Shown: piece after piece, positions 32,948-40,812 of the stretch
Position numbering within the stretch: position 1 is the stretch's first letter
How the letters are laid out: each line of letters opens with the position of its first letter
Source of the DNA: JALZKA01 sp963715405
GTDB taxonomy: Bacteria > Actinomycetota > Thermoleophilia > Solirubrobacterales > 70-9
Direction: 5' to 3'
DNA length: 64,000 nucleotides
NCBI GenBank assembly: GCA_963715405.1
Contig: OY970239.1
Location: 124,001 to 188,000 of the forward strand
The notes under the pieces: generated by a model
What the model saw: only the letters and a program-made list of their open reading frames with translations
Told to the model about the DNA's origin: nothing
Databases searched by the model: none
Translations under genes and position numbers: made by a program

Positions 32948-32967
32948 CTTTCGCGCTAAAGCGCTCA
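32948..32967. repeat. CTTTCG-hairpin-CTCA element, copy 2
   Basis: CTTTCG overlaps the hairpin GCGCT-AA-AGCGC followed by TCA, 10 bp before the dnaB ATG. The same layout occurs at 16418-16439 with a different stem that still pairs. The long-range pairing GAGGGTCAGG/CCTGCCCTC (32850-32859 with 32909-32917) lies further upstream in the same gap. Confidence 0.4.
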
Positions 32968-32977
32968 TCAAATACCC

Positions 32978-34432
32978 ATGACAACCGCCGCCGACGCCTA
33001 CGTCCCACCTCAAAACCTCGAAGCCGAGGAGTCGGTTCTGGGCGCGATGATGGTCTCCGAGACGGCGGTTGCATCCGTGATCGTGGACGTGCACCTGGGT
33101 GGTGAGGATTTCTACCGCCAGCGCCACCGGATCATCTTCGCCGCGATTCACTCGCTCCACGCCCGCGGTGAGCCGGTCGACGCACTGACGGTTACCGAGC
33201 AGCTCACCAGCCTGGGCGAGCTGACTGAGGCCGGGGGCAAGGAGTTCGTCTCGAGCCTGGCTTCGACCGTGCCGGTGGCGGGCAACGCGGACCATTACGC
33301 GCGCATCGTCAAGACGAACGCGATGCTGCGGCGCCTGCTCGAGGCCTCCCACAAGATCCAGAAGTCCGTCCGTGAGCGAGAGGGCGAGCCTCGGGACCTC
33401 GTGGAGCGGGCTGAGCGCATGATGTTCGAGGTCGCTCATGACACGGCATCGCAGGACTTTGCCTCCTTGACCGAGATCCTGGAGCGCGAGACGACGCGGC
33501 TGGAAGAGCTATCCGAGGGAAAGAGGGACCTGACAGGAACCCCCTCCGGATTCGCCGACCTCGACAAGATCACCGGGGGCTTTCAGCCCGGAAACCTCAT
33601 CATCGTTGCGGCACGCCCGGCCATGGGGAAAAGCGCGTGGGTCGGGAACGTCGCTGATTTCGTCGCTGTCGAGAAGAAGCTGCCGGTGGCCTTCTTCTCT
33701 CTCGAAATGTCTGAAACAGAGTTGGCGCACCGGTTCCTGTCCTGCCGTGCCGGGATCCCGGGCGACAAGCTCCGGAAAGGTCAAATCAAGAGCGAGTGGA
33801 CAAAGATCCTCAAGGCTTCGAACCAGCTCGAGGGGGCGCCGATCTGGATTGACTCATCGTCCGACCTCTCAACTCTGGAGCTCCGGGCAAAGGCTCGGCG
33901 CTTGCACTCCAAGGAGCAAGCCGCAGGCGGGCTCGGCTTGATTATCGTGGACTACCTCCAGCTCATGCGGCCCGACGACCCGCGCCAGAGCCGGGTCGAG
34001 CAGGTTGGCGCTTTCTCTCGAGGTCTCAAGCTTCTGGCAGGCGAGCTGAATGTGCCGGTCATCGGGCTCTCTCAGCTCTCGCGTGCTCCAGAGCAACGGG
34101 CCGGCAGGGACAAGCGCCCGATCCTGTCCGACCTTCGCGAATCGGGTTCGATTGAACAGGATGCGGATGTCGTGGCGTTTCTGTTTCGAGAGGAGTACTA
34201 CGAGCAGGATCCTGATGAGGACATCCGCGGCAAGGCCGAGGTGATCATCGCGAAGCATCGAAATGGTCCGATCGGGCACGTCGATCTGGCGTTTCAGGCC
34301 CCGTATCCGCGCTTCAGGAACATGGCTCACAGCCACCGCCGCAGAGAGAATGGCGGCGGGATGCCATCGCCTCCGCGCGACGAGTTCGAGCCGATCGATG
34401 ACGCGACGGACGACGAGATAGATGACTTCTGA
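32978..34432 (+). CDS. dnaB: replicative DNA helicase DnaB
   Basis: 484 residues, no intein. The N-terminal helical domain (about 7-110: PPQNLEAEESVLGAMM) and linker lead into a RecA-like motor domain with Walker A AARPAMGKSAW, Walker B GLIIVDYLQLM, and SQLSRAPEQR. The hexamer unwinds DNA ahead of the fork. The C-terminus ends in an acidic tail. It overlaps the ATPase gene that follows by 11 bases, so the helicase and its likely loader are cotranslated. Confidence 0.97.
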   Translation: MTTAADAYVPPQNLEAEESVLGAMMVSETAVASVIVDVHLGGEDFYRQRHRIIFAAIHSLHARGEPVDALTVTEQLTSLGELTEAGGKEFVSSLASTVPVAGNADHYARIVKTNAMLRRLLEASHKIQKSVREREGEPRDLVERAERMMFEVAHDTASQDFASLTEILERETTRLEELSEGKRDLTGTPSGFADLDKITGGFQPGNLIIVAARPAMGKSAWVGNVADFVAVEKKLPVAFFSLEMSETELAHRFLSCRAGIPGDKLRKGQIKSEWTKILKASNQLEGAPIWIDSSSDLSTLELRAKARRLHSKEQAAGGLGLIIVDYLQLMRPDDPRQSRVEQVGAFSRGLKLLAGELNVPVIGLSQLSRAPEQRAGRDKRPILSDLRESGSIEQDADVVAFLFREEYYEQDPDEDIRGKAEVIIAKHRNGPIGHVDLAFQAPYPRFRNMAHSHRRRENGGGMPSPPRDEFEPIDDATDDEIDDF

Positions 34433-35207
34433 GCCGGCGAGATCTCGGCCGCCCGCGTCGCCTGCAAGCGAAGGCGGAAAGGTCGTCCCAATCCGGCGCG
34501 CCGGCGACGCGGCCGCCGCCTGCCCGCTCGCGAAGTGCGACGGCACCGGCTGGATCGACACCGATGGCGGCGCGGTCGGGCCCTGCGAGTGCCGGAGTGT
34601 CACCCGTACCCGCTCGCGGGCGCGCGGGCTTGCCTCGGCGATTCCGGCGCGCTACCGCGGGGTGTCGTTCGACCGCCCGCCACTCTCGGACATGGCGCGC
34701 GCTCCCGAGACGCGTCATGCGCTATCGGCGGTTCGCGAGTACGCCGACGACGTCAGCGCGCGGCTCGACCGGGGCGACAGCTTGTGGCTCTCGGGGTCGG
34801 TAGGGACCGGGAAGACGACGCTCGCGATGGCGGTTTCTGCCGCCGCCGCGAAGGCCGGGCGCTCCGTTGCGATCTACTCCCTGCCGCAGCTCCTCGCTCG
34901 CATTCGCCGGACCTACGACGCTGCGGTCGGCGAGGACTCATACGTCGCGTTCTTCGAGCGGCTCACCTCGGTCGACCTCCTCCACATCGACGATCTGGGT
35001 GCGGAGAAACGCACCGACTGGGTGCTCGAGCAGCTCTATGCGATCGTCGACGAGCGCTACGGCGCCGAGCGTTCGATGCTGGTAACGACGAACCTCGAGG
35101 AGACCGAGCTCGAGGAGCAGATAGGCGCCCGGACCGTCTCGCGCCTGGTGGAGATGTGTGGCGATCTCGGTCCGCTACGCGTCGAGGGCCGCGACCGGCG
35201 CTATTAG
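34422..35207 (+). CDS. DnaC/DnaI-like helicase-loader ATPase
   Basis: 261 residues. The N-terminus carries a zinc-binding-type cysteine cluster (CPLAKC, then CEC about 24 residues on), as in DnaI/DnaC loaders. The AAA+ domain (about 115-255) has Walker A GSVGTGKT, Walker B LLHIDDLG, the sensor segment VTTNLE and the C-terminal arginine-rich SRLVEMCGDL. It shares 11 bases with dnaB, which supports a role in loading that helicase. Actinobacteria usually rely on DciA, so a chromosomal DnaC/I-type gene fused to dnaB translation is notable. IstB-like transposon ATPases are similar, but no transposase is nearby. Confidence 0.85.
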   Translation: MTSEPARSRPPASPASEGGKVVPIRRAGDAAAACPLAKCDGTGWIDTDGGAVGPCECRSVTRTRSRARGLASAIPARYRGVSFDRPPLSDMARAPETRHALSAVREYADDVSARLDRGDSLWLSGSVGTGKTTLAMAVSAAAAKAGRSVAIYSLPQLLARIRRTYDAAVGEDSYVAFFERLTSVDLLHIDDLGAEKRTDWVLEQLYAIVDERYGAERSMLVTTNLEETELEEQIGARTVSRLVEMCGDLGPLRVEGRDRRY

Positions 35208-35221
35208 CAGCGAAGTACGGG

Positions 35222-35273
35222 CGTGGGTCGCCTGGTTCCCAAATAGCGGGCACAAAACGACCCACGTCAGGCG
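35222..35273 (+). promoter_or_regulatory. pseudoknot-capable inverted repeats before purA
   Basis: CGTGGGTCG (35222-35230) is perfectly complementary to CGACCCACG (35258-35266). CGCCTG (35229-35234) in its loop is complementary to CAGGCG (35268-35273) outside it. It may end the dnaB transcript or act in purA control. Confidence 0.35.
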
Positions 35274-35290
35274 GTGCCCGGCCTCACCGC

Positions 35291-35296
35291 CATAAT
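35291..35296 (+). promoter_or_regulatory. -10 box of purA, leaderless
   Basis: CATAAT lies 8 nt before the GTG start at 35305. Confidence 0.5.
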
Positions 35297-35304
35297 CCAG
35301 CGCC

Positions 35305-36615
35305 GTGCCAGGCATCGTCATAGTCGGCGCCCAGTGGGGCGATGAGGGGAAGGGCAAGGTCGTAGACCTGATTGCCGAGAAGGCGGACGTCGTCGTTCGC
35401 TTTCAGGGCGGCAACAACGCGGGCCACACCATCATCCGGGAGGGCGATGAGTTCAAGTTCCACCTGATCCCGTCCGGGATCCTCTATCCCGGCAAGACCT
35501 GCGCGATCGGAAACGGCGTCGTGATCGACCCGGGCGTCCTGATCGCGGAGCTCGAAGGGCTCAGACGCCGGCGGATCGACACCTCGGGCCTCAAGATCTC
35601 GGCGAACGCGCACCTGATCATGCCCTACCACGTGATGCTGGACACGGCGGGCGAGGCAAAGCTCGGAAAGCTCGAGATCGGCACCACAAAGCGCGGTATC
35701 GGCCCCTGTTACGCGGACAAGGCCGCGCGCCTCGGAATCCGCGTCCAAGACATGCTCGACCCGAAGATCCTGCGCAAGAAGATCATGGCGGCACTCGAGC
35801 CAAAGCGTCAGCTCTTGCGGCCGTTCGAACGCGATCCGCAGCTCGACCTCCACGCGATCACCGAGGAGTACCAGCGCTACGGCCATCGCCTCGAGCCGCA
35901 TATCGCAGACACGGCCAAGATCTGCTGGGACGCGCTGGATGGGGACCGGCTCGTCCTCTTCGAGGGCGCCCAGGCGACCCTGCTCGACCTCGACCACGGC
36001 ACTTATCCCTTCGTCACCTCTTCGAACCCCGTGGCGGGCTCGGCATGCGTTGGCGCCGGGGTAGGCCCGACGGACATCGACGAGGTCTGGGGCGTTGCCA
36101 AGGCCTACGCGACGCGAGTCGGGGCAGGACCATTCCCGACAGAGCTCTTCGACGACGTCGGGGAAGGTCTCCGCGACCGGGGCCACGAGTTCGGGACCAC
36201 GACCGGGCGCGAGCGTCGCTGCGGATACCTGGACCTTGTCGCGCTGCGCTACGCCGCCCGCCTCAACCGGCTGTCCGCGCTCGTAATCACGAAGCTCGAC
36301 GTCCTCGCCGGGCTCGACCCGATCCGCGTCGCGGTGCGCTATCGGAGCTCAGAAGGAGCCGTCCTGACCGAGTTCCCGTACCACCAGACTGTGCTTCACG
36401 GATCCTCGCCTGAATACGAGGAACTGCCGGGATTCACCGAGGATCTCAGCGACTGCCGCACCGACGATGACCTGCCGCAGGCTGCGCGCGACTACATCCG
36501 ATTCATCGAGGACTTCGTGGGCGTGCCGGTGAACCTCGTGGGGGTCGGACCAGGCCGCGAGCAGATCGTGCGGCGGGGCGACAGCTCTGAGATCGTCTCA
36601 GCTTCGAGCTCGTAA
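35305..36615 (+). CDS. purA: adenylosuccinate synthetase
   Basis: 436 residues. Joins IMP and aspartate using GTP, the committed step to AMP. GAQWGDEGKGKVVD (P-loop and catalytic Asp), FQGGNNAGHTI (catalytic His), GTTKRGIGPCYADK and the C-terminal GVGPGREQIV are all intact. The GTG start directly precedes the first beta strand and has no Shine-Dalgarno sequence, matching the leaderless -10 box. The stop TAA is followed within 2 bases by the -10 box of the next gene. Confidence 0.97.
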   Translation: MPGIVIVGAQWGDEGKGKVVDLIAEKADVVVRFQGGNNAGHTIIREGDEFKFHLIPSGILYPGKTCAIGNGVVIDPGVLIAELEGLRRRRIDTSGLKISANAHLIMPYHVMLDTAGEAKLGKLEIGTTKRGIGPCYADKAARLGIRVQDMLDPKILRKKIMAALEPKRQLLRPFERDPQLDLHAITEEYQRYGHRLEPHIADTAKICWDALDGDRLVLFEGAQATLLDLDHGTYPFVTSSNPVAGSACVGAGVGPTDIDEVWGVAKAYATRVGAGPFPTELFDDVGEGLRDRGHEFGTTTGRERRCGYLDLVALRYAARLNRLSALVITKLDVLAGLDPIRVAVRYRSSEGAVLTEFPYHQTVLHGSSPEYEELPGFTEDLSDCRTDDDLPQAARDYIRFIEDFVGVPVNLVGVGPGREQIVRRGDSSEIVSASSS

Positions 36616-36616
36616 A

Positions 36617-36622
36617 TAGACT
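36617..36622 (+). promoter_or_regulatory. -10 box of the biotin carboxylase gene, leaderless
   Basis: TAGACT starts 2 bases after the purA stop and ends 9 nt before the ATG at 36632. Confidence 0.45.
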
Positions 36623-36631
36623 GCCGCGGCC

Positions 36632-38395
36632 ATGTTCGAGAAGGTCCTCGTAGCCAATCGCGGCGAGATCGCCGTACGCGTGATGCGAACGCTCAAGGAG
36701 ATGGGGATCGCCGCGGTGGGCGTCTACTCCGAGGCCGATCGCGAGACCATGCACGTCCGCATCGCCGACGAGGCCTACCTGCTCGGCCCGCCAACCCCGG
36801 CCGAGAGCTACCTCAACATCCCGAAGATCATCGAGGTCGCGAAAGAGGCAGGGGCCGAGGCCATCCATCCCGGGTACGGCTTTCTCGCCGAGAATGCGAC
36901 GTTCGCGATGGCGCTCGACGACGCGGGCATTACCTTCATCGGACCTCCCGCGTCGGCGATCGAAGCGATGGGCTCGAAGACGAAGGCGCGCGAGATCATG
37001 CAGAAGGCCGGTGTCCCGATCGTCCCGGGCTCGACCGAGCCCTCACCCGACGTCGATGCCGCGCGAAAGGCCGCTGATGAGATCGGCTATCCCGTCGCGT
37101 GCAAGGCGGCCGGCGGAGGCGGTGGCAAGGGCTTTCGCGTCGCGATGTCCGAGGACGAGCTCGAAGATGCTTTCGAAGGCGCCGCGCGCGAGGGCGAGAA
37201 GTTCTTTTCCGACGATCGCGTCTACCTCGAGCGCTATCTCGAGGATCCACGGCACGTCGAAGTTCAGGTCCTCGCCGACTCGCACGGAAACGTGATCCAC
37301 CTCGGCGAGCGCGACTGCTCGATTCAGCGCCGCCACCAAAAACTGATCGAGGAGGCGCCCGGTCCCCTCGTCAACGACGAGATGCGCGAGCGGATCGGCA
37401 GGATCGCCACGGATGCCGCTGCCGCGGTCGACTACCGCGGTGCCGGCACGATTGAGGGCATGCAGGTCGGCGAGGAGTATTTCTTCCTCGAGATGAACAC
37501 CCGCGTCCAGGTCGAGCACTGCGTAACCGAGATGGTCACCGGCATCGACATCGTGCGCGAGCAGATCCGGGTTGCCGCGGGCGAGGAACTCTCGATCTCC
37601 CAAGACGAGGTACGCATGAATGGGCACGCGATCGAGTGCCGGATAAACGCCGAGGCGGCCCACAAGAACTTCGCTCCGGCCCCCGGGCCGATCGAGAGTT
37701 ACATCGAGCCGTCTGGGCCCGGCGTGCGCGTCGACTCGGGCCTCGAGGCTGGCTCCGAGGTGACGCCGCTCTATGACCCGATGGTCGCGAAGCTCATCAC
37801 GTGGGATGTCGATCGCGAGTCCGCGACTCGCCGCATGCTCCGAGCTCTCGACGAATACCGCATCGAGCCGCTCACGACCCTGATCCCGTTCCACAAGGCA
37901 GTCATGGCCTCCGATGAGTGGGCCGAGGCCTCGACCTTCCGCGAGAAGATCGCCGACAAGAAATGGCTGAAGAAGCTGGCGCCGGAAGCTCCTGCCAAGC
38001 CCGCGGAGGGTTCAGAGGAGGAAGAGAAGTCCGAGCGCACCTATCAGGTGGAGGTGAACGGCCGCCTCCACTCCGTGAAGGTGATTGGGGCCGCAGCGCC
38101 CGCGGGCGGCGGGACGAACGGCGCCGGCGCCAAACGGCCGCCGAAGCGCGAAAAGAAAGCCGGCGGCGGCAGTTCGGCGTCAGGTAATGACGTCGTCGCA
38201 CCGCTTCAGGGCACGATGTTCAAGGTAAACGTCGAAAAGGGCCAGGACGTCGAGGAGGGAGCGATCCTCTGCGTGATCGAGGCGATGAAGATGGAGAACG
38301 AGATCACAGCGCACAAGTCGGGCAAGATCACCGCGCTGAACGTCGCCGAGGGCCAGCCGATCTCCTCGGGCGACCCGATCGCGACGATCGAGTAA
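36632..38395 (+). CDS. biotin carboxylase / biotin carboxyl carrier protein fusion
   Basis: 587 residues. The biotin carboxylase domain (1-450) carries FEKVLVANRGEIAVRVMR, the Gly-rich ATP loop KAAGGGGGKGF, ERDCSIQRRHQKL and EMNTRVQVEH. A charged and Gly-rich linker follows. The C-terminal biotinyl domain (about 515-587) has EAMKMENE, with biotin on Lys553. It is the alpha subunit type of actinobacterial acetyl-, propionyl- or other acyl-CoA carboxylases. No carboxyltransferase (beta) gene is in the window, so the acyl-CoA substrate cannot be named. The birA product encoded near base 2300 should biotinylate it. Confidence 0.95.
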   Translation: MFEKVLVANRGEIAVRVMRTLKEMGIAAVGVYSEADRETMHVRIADEAYLLGPPTPAESYLNIPKIIEVAKEAGAEAIHPGYGFLAENATFAMALDDAGITFIGPPASAIEAMGSKTKAREIMQKAGVPIVPGSTEPSPDVDAARKAADEIGYPVACKAAGGGGGKGFRVAMSEDELEDAFEGAAREGEKFFSDDRVYLERYLEDPRHVEVQVLADSHGNVIHLGERDCSIQRRHQKLIEEAPGPLVNDEMRERIGRIATDAAAAVDYRGAGTIEGMQVGEEYFFLEMNTRVQVEHCVTEMVTGIDIVREQIRVAAGEELSISQDEVRMNGHAIECRINAEAAHKNFAPAPGPIESYIEPSGPGVRVDSGLEAGSEVTPLYDPMVAKLITWDVDRESATRRMLRALDEYRIEPLTTLIPFHKAVMASDEWAEASTFREKIADKKWLKKLAPEAPAKPAEGSEEEEKSERTYQVEVNGRLHSVKVIGAAAPAGGGTNGAGAKRPPKREKKAGGGSSASGNDVVAPLQGTMFKVNVEKGQDVEEGAILCVIEAMKMENEITAHKSGKITALNVAEGQPISSGDPIATIE

Positions 38396-38409
38396 GCGGG
38401 GCGGGGGGC

Positions 38410-38835
38410 ATGGACCAGCGCCTCTCGCTGATCACGCTCGGCGTCACCGATCTCGAGCGCTCGCGGTCCTTCTACGAAGCGCTCGGGTGGCACACGAACG
38501 CCGCGCCTGCTGATGACGTCGTCTTCTTTCAGACAGGCGGGGTGATTGTCGCGCTTTGGGACCGTGCAAAGCTCGCCGAAGACTCGGGCGTCGCAGATCT
38601 CGGAGGCTCCTCCGGCTTCACGCTGGCGCACAACGTTCGCTCTCCAAACGAGGCGGACGCGATTGCCGAAGAAGTCCGTACCGCGGGAGGCACGGTCACT
38701 CGCGAGCCCGGAGAGACCTTTTGGGGCGGGTACTCGTTCGCCTTCGCGGATCCGGACGGCCACCCTTGGGAGGTCGCACACAATCCGCACTGGATCGTCA
38801 CGGATGACGGCCGCACGCTCTTGGGAGACGATTGA
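38410..38835 (+). CDS. VOC-superfamily (glyoxalase-like) protein
   Basis: 141 residues with two beta-alpha-beta-beta-beta repeats. The first repeat is LGVTDLERSRSFYEALGW and the last strand pair is SFAFADPDGHPWEVAHNP, typical of the bleomycin-resistance/glyoxalase fold. A metal site is plausible from His/Glu in the C-terminal half, but the substrate is unknown. It follows the carboxylase by 14 bp and its stop overlaps the TTG start of the next gene. Confidence 0.85.
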   Translation: MDQRLSLITLGVTDLERSRSFYEALGWHTNAAPADDVVFFQTGGVIVALWDRAKLAEDSGVADLGGSSGFTLAHNVRSPNEADAIAEEVRTAGGTVTREPGETFWGGYSFAFADPDGHPWEVAHNPHWIVTDDGRTLLGDD

Positions 38836-39746
38836 GCACGGGGCTCGAGACGCTGCCCTGGCGCGGCCCCGGCCCAGGTCGCCCTGACGACCTGCCGCTT
38901 CCGCCGGAGCGCATGCCGCTTCGGTTCGCAGGTGTCAACCGCAAGCGCTGGCGCTACCTCGGGGCGTTCTCGGACGAGGTCATGGTCTGCGCGGCGCGCG
39001 TCAGCGTCGGCCCTGCCTCGCAGACATTCTGGGCGGTCTGGGACCGCCACGAGCGTGAACTCATCGAGCGCACCGTGATGCGCCTTCCCGGCGCGCGTGG
39101 CGAAGTCTGGTTCGAGGACGGCTCGGGCGCGCCCATAGACAACGCTCCCGACGACGGGTCGGTGGTCCGCATGGAGGCCAGGCACCCTGAAGCCGGCGGC
39201 GTGCGGGGGTTTCTCCGGACGGGCGCCGGCGAGTGGGCCGAGTGCGTCTGCTCAAACGGCGAGGGAGGTTTCGTGTGGACGCGGAAGCGGGTCGTGCCGG
39301 TCGCGGTCGACCTTCGCTTCGGCGAGAAGCGCATCCGCTGCAAGGCGCGAGGTGTCGAGGACGAGTCGGCGGGCTACCACCCGAAACACACGGTGTGGAG
39401 CTGGTCGGCGGGCGTCGGCCTCCTCACCGACGGCCGCGAGATCGGCTGGAATCTGGTCGAAGGGGTGAACGATCCGCCGGAGCGCTCCGAGCGCGCAATC
39501 TGGGTCGCCGGGAAGCCCTCCGAGCCGGCCCCCGTGACGTTCGACGAAGGACTCGAGGGAGTGACATTCGACGACCACTCGCGGATCGAGTGCGCCGCGG
39601 AAGCCGAGCGCTCCCGCGTCGAGAAGCGAGGCCCGATCTCCTACTCGTACCGCCAACCTTTCGGCACGTTCACCGGAACCCTCCCGGGCGGCCTCGAGCT
39701 GGAAAGCGGCATGGGAGTGATGGAGAGCCACGACGCACGGTGGTAG
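38832..39746 (+). CDS. DUF2804 family protein
   Basis: 304 residues, soluble, no signal peptide. The C-terminal GVMESHDARW is the hallmark of DUF2804, and the NRKRWRYLGAFSD opening and the HTVWSWSAGVGLLTDGREIGWNLVEG segment agree with it. The fold resembles a lipocalin/AttH-like beta-barrel pair. Function in bacteria is unknown. The TTG start overlaps the stop of the VOC gene. Confidence 0.85.
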   Translation: MSTGLETLPWRGPGPGRPDDLPLPPERMPLRFAGVNRKRWRYLGAFSDEVMVCAARVSVGPASQTFWAVWDRHERELIERTVMRLPGARGEVWFEDGSGAPIDNAPDDGSVVRMEARHPEAGGVRGFLRTGAGEWAECVCSNGEGGFVWTRKRVVPVAVDLRFGEKRIRCKARGVEDESAGYHPKHTVWSWSAGVGLLTDGREIGWNLVEGVNDPPERSERAIWVAGKPSEPAPVTFDEGLEGVTFDDHSRIECAAEAERSRVEKRGPISYSYRQPFGTFTGTLPGGLELESGMGVMESHDARW

Positions 39747-39818
39747 GGATCTGTACGGTCGGCTGCAAGCGGCTCCGGTAACCGGATCTGTTCGCAAGCG
39801 AGTCGCCTTCGATGGAGC

Positions 39819-40448
39819 TCATCTCCAGTCCGACTCGATCTGCCAGCGCCACGGTGGTCCTTCGCTAGGCGCGAAGTCCACGTGATTCCGGCCCGAGAGG
39901 GTTTCGAGCGGGACGAGGCGTGGGTTGGCGGTCTCGAGAAGCGGCGTCATCGCGTGGGTTGCTACGTCTGCGGATGACGCCGTGAGGCGGACTCGCTCCC
40001 AGCCGAGGGTGGGACGGTAGAGCCAGTACTCGATCGTGACGGTGCCGTTCTGGCGACGCTGGTCGTTAACCGATACGAAAGCGGTGACGCGGCGGTTGGA
40101 GGCTGTGAGTTCGGGACGGTCCCCGGGAGCGGCGCAGCTCGGCTGGCGGCACCGGCGGAAGTCGACGGGAAGAAGGCCAAGCGAGCCTGCGCCCTCAGGA
40201 ACCGGAGCGAGCGCGCGCACGAGACCGGCGAGCGCGCGGCCGTAGGCCGTCGTGAGCGGGTCCTGCCAGCACGGCCCCGGACCTTGCGCCGCGCAGCGGA
40301 TCTTCTGTGCGACGGCCCGTGCCAGCTCGCGCGACTCGGCCTCGCCCTGGCGACTGAGCATCGCGCCGGCAACAGCGGTGCAAAGGAGCGCGACGAGCAG
40401 GATCAACCCTGCCTGCTCGACGGACGCCGCACCGCGTTCACTGCGCAT
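39819..40448 (-). CDS. pilin-like exported protein (TadE/Flp-type N-terminus)
   Basis: 209 residues. The N-terminus RSERGAASVEQAGLILLVALL has the short basic leader, Gly-Ala-Ala processing region and Glu at position +5 that mark pseudopilins and TadE-like proteins, followed by one hydrophobic helix. The rest is a globular outer domain with four or more cysteines (RCAAQGPGPC, RRCRQPSC). No pilus ATPase or prepilin peptidase gene is in the window. Its own leaderless -10 box precedes it. Confidence 0.72.
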   Translation of the reverse strand: MRSERGAASVEQAGLILLVALLCTAVAGAMLSRQGEAESRELARAVAQKIRCAAQGPGPCWQDPLTTAYGRALAGLVRALAPVPEGAGSLGLLPVDFRRCRQPSCAAPGDRPELTASNRRVTAFVSVNDQRRQNGTVTIEYWLYRPTLGWERVRLTASSADVATHAMTPLLETANPRLVPLETLSGRNHVDFAPSEGPPWRWQIESDWR

Positions 40449-40454
40449 GCTGCC

Positions 40455-40460
40455 ACGCTA
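40455..40460 (-). promoter_or_regulatory. -10 box of the pilin-like gene, leaderless
   Basis: TAGCGT on the minus strand ends 6 nt before the ATG at 40448. Confidence 0.4.
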
Positions 40461-40500
40461 GGCGTGCGGGGCGCGCGTGTGGCGCGACGAATGCGCCGAG

Positions 40501-40767
40501 TTAGGCGAGCCCCTCGCGCGCTTCGCGCACGAGGGTTACGGCTTCCGGGAAGACGATGCGAATGGCGTCGCGGACCTGCATCGCCTGCTCGTCCGACGTG
40601 CCCTGCAGGTTGAGCCGTGCGATGGACGCCACGGTCATCTCGACGGCGAGGCGGATGGCGTTGTCGGCGAACGAGACCTGCTGGGCGCCCTGCATCTGCT
40701 CGGCGAACTCGCCCAAGCGGCGCTGAAGCTCCTCGGGGTCGCCGAACGGGTTGAACGGATCGGACAT
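40501..40767 (-). CDS. 88-residue soluble protein, unknown function
   Basis: Starts at the ATG at 40767 (SDPFNPFGDPEELQ). TATCAT lies 8 nt upstream, and the longer frame would cover the divergent SDR promoter. The product is almost entirely helical and amphipathic, with a Gln-rich turn (EQMQGAQQ). Family unknown. It is divergent from the SDR gene with 45 bp between start codons. Confidence 0.7.
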   Translation of the reverse strand: MSDPFNPFGDPEELQRRLGEFAEQMQGAQQVSFADNAIRLAVEMTVASIARLNLQGTSDEQAMQVRDAIRIVFPEAVTLVREAREGLA

Positions 40768-40775
40768 CGGGACTG

Positions 40776-40781
40776 ATGATA
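40776..40781 (-). promoter_or_regulatory. -10 box of the 88-residue gene, leaderless
   Basis: TATCAT on the minus strand, 8 nt before the ATG at 40767. Confidence 0.45.
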
Positions 40782-40796
40782 CGACCCGGCAACGAG

Positions 40797-40802
40797 TAGC
40801 CT
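40797..40802 (+). promoter_or_regulatory. -10 box of the SDR gene, leaderless
   Basis: TAGCCT lies 10 nt before the ATG at 40813. Confidence 0.4.
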
Positions 40803-40812
40803 CACGCGTCTC

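Noticed and set aside
34422..35207. IstB transposon ATPase interpretation of the gene after dnaB
   Set aside because: No IstA transposase or terminal repeats nearby, and the N-terminal cysteine cluster and dnaB overlap favour a helicase loader.
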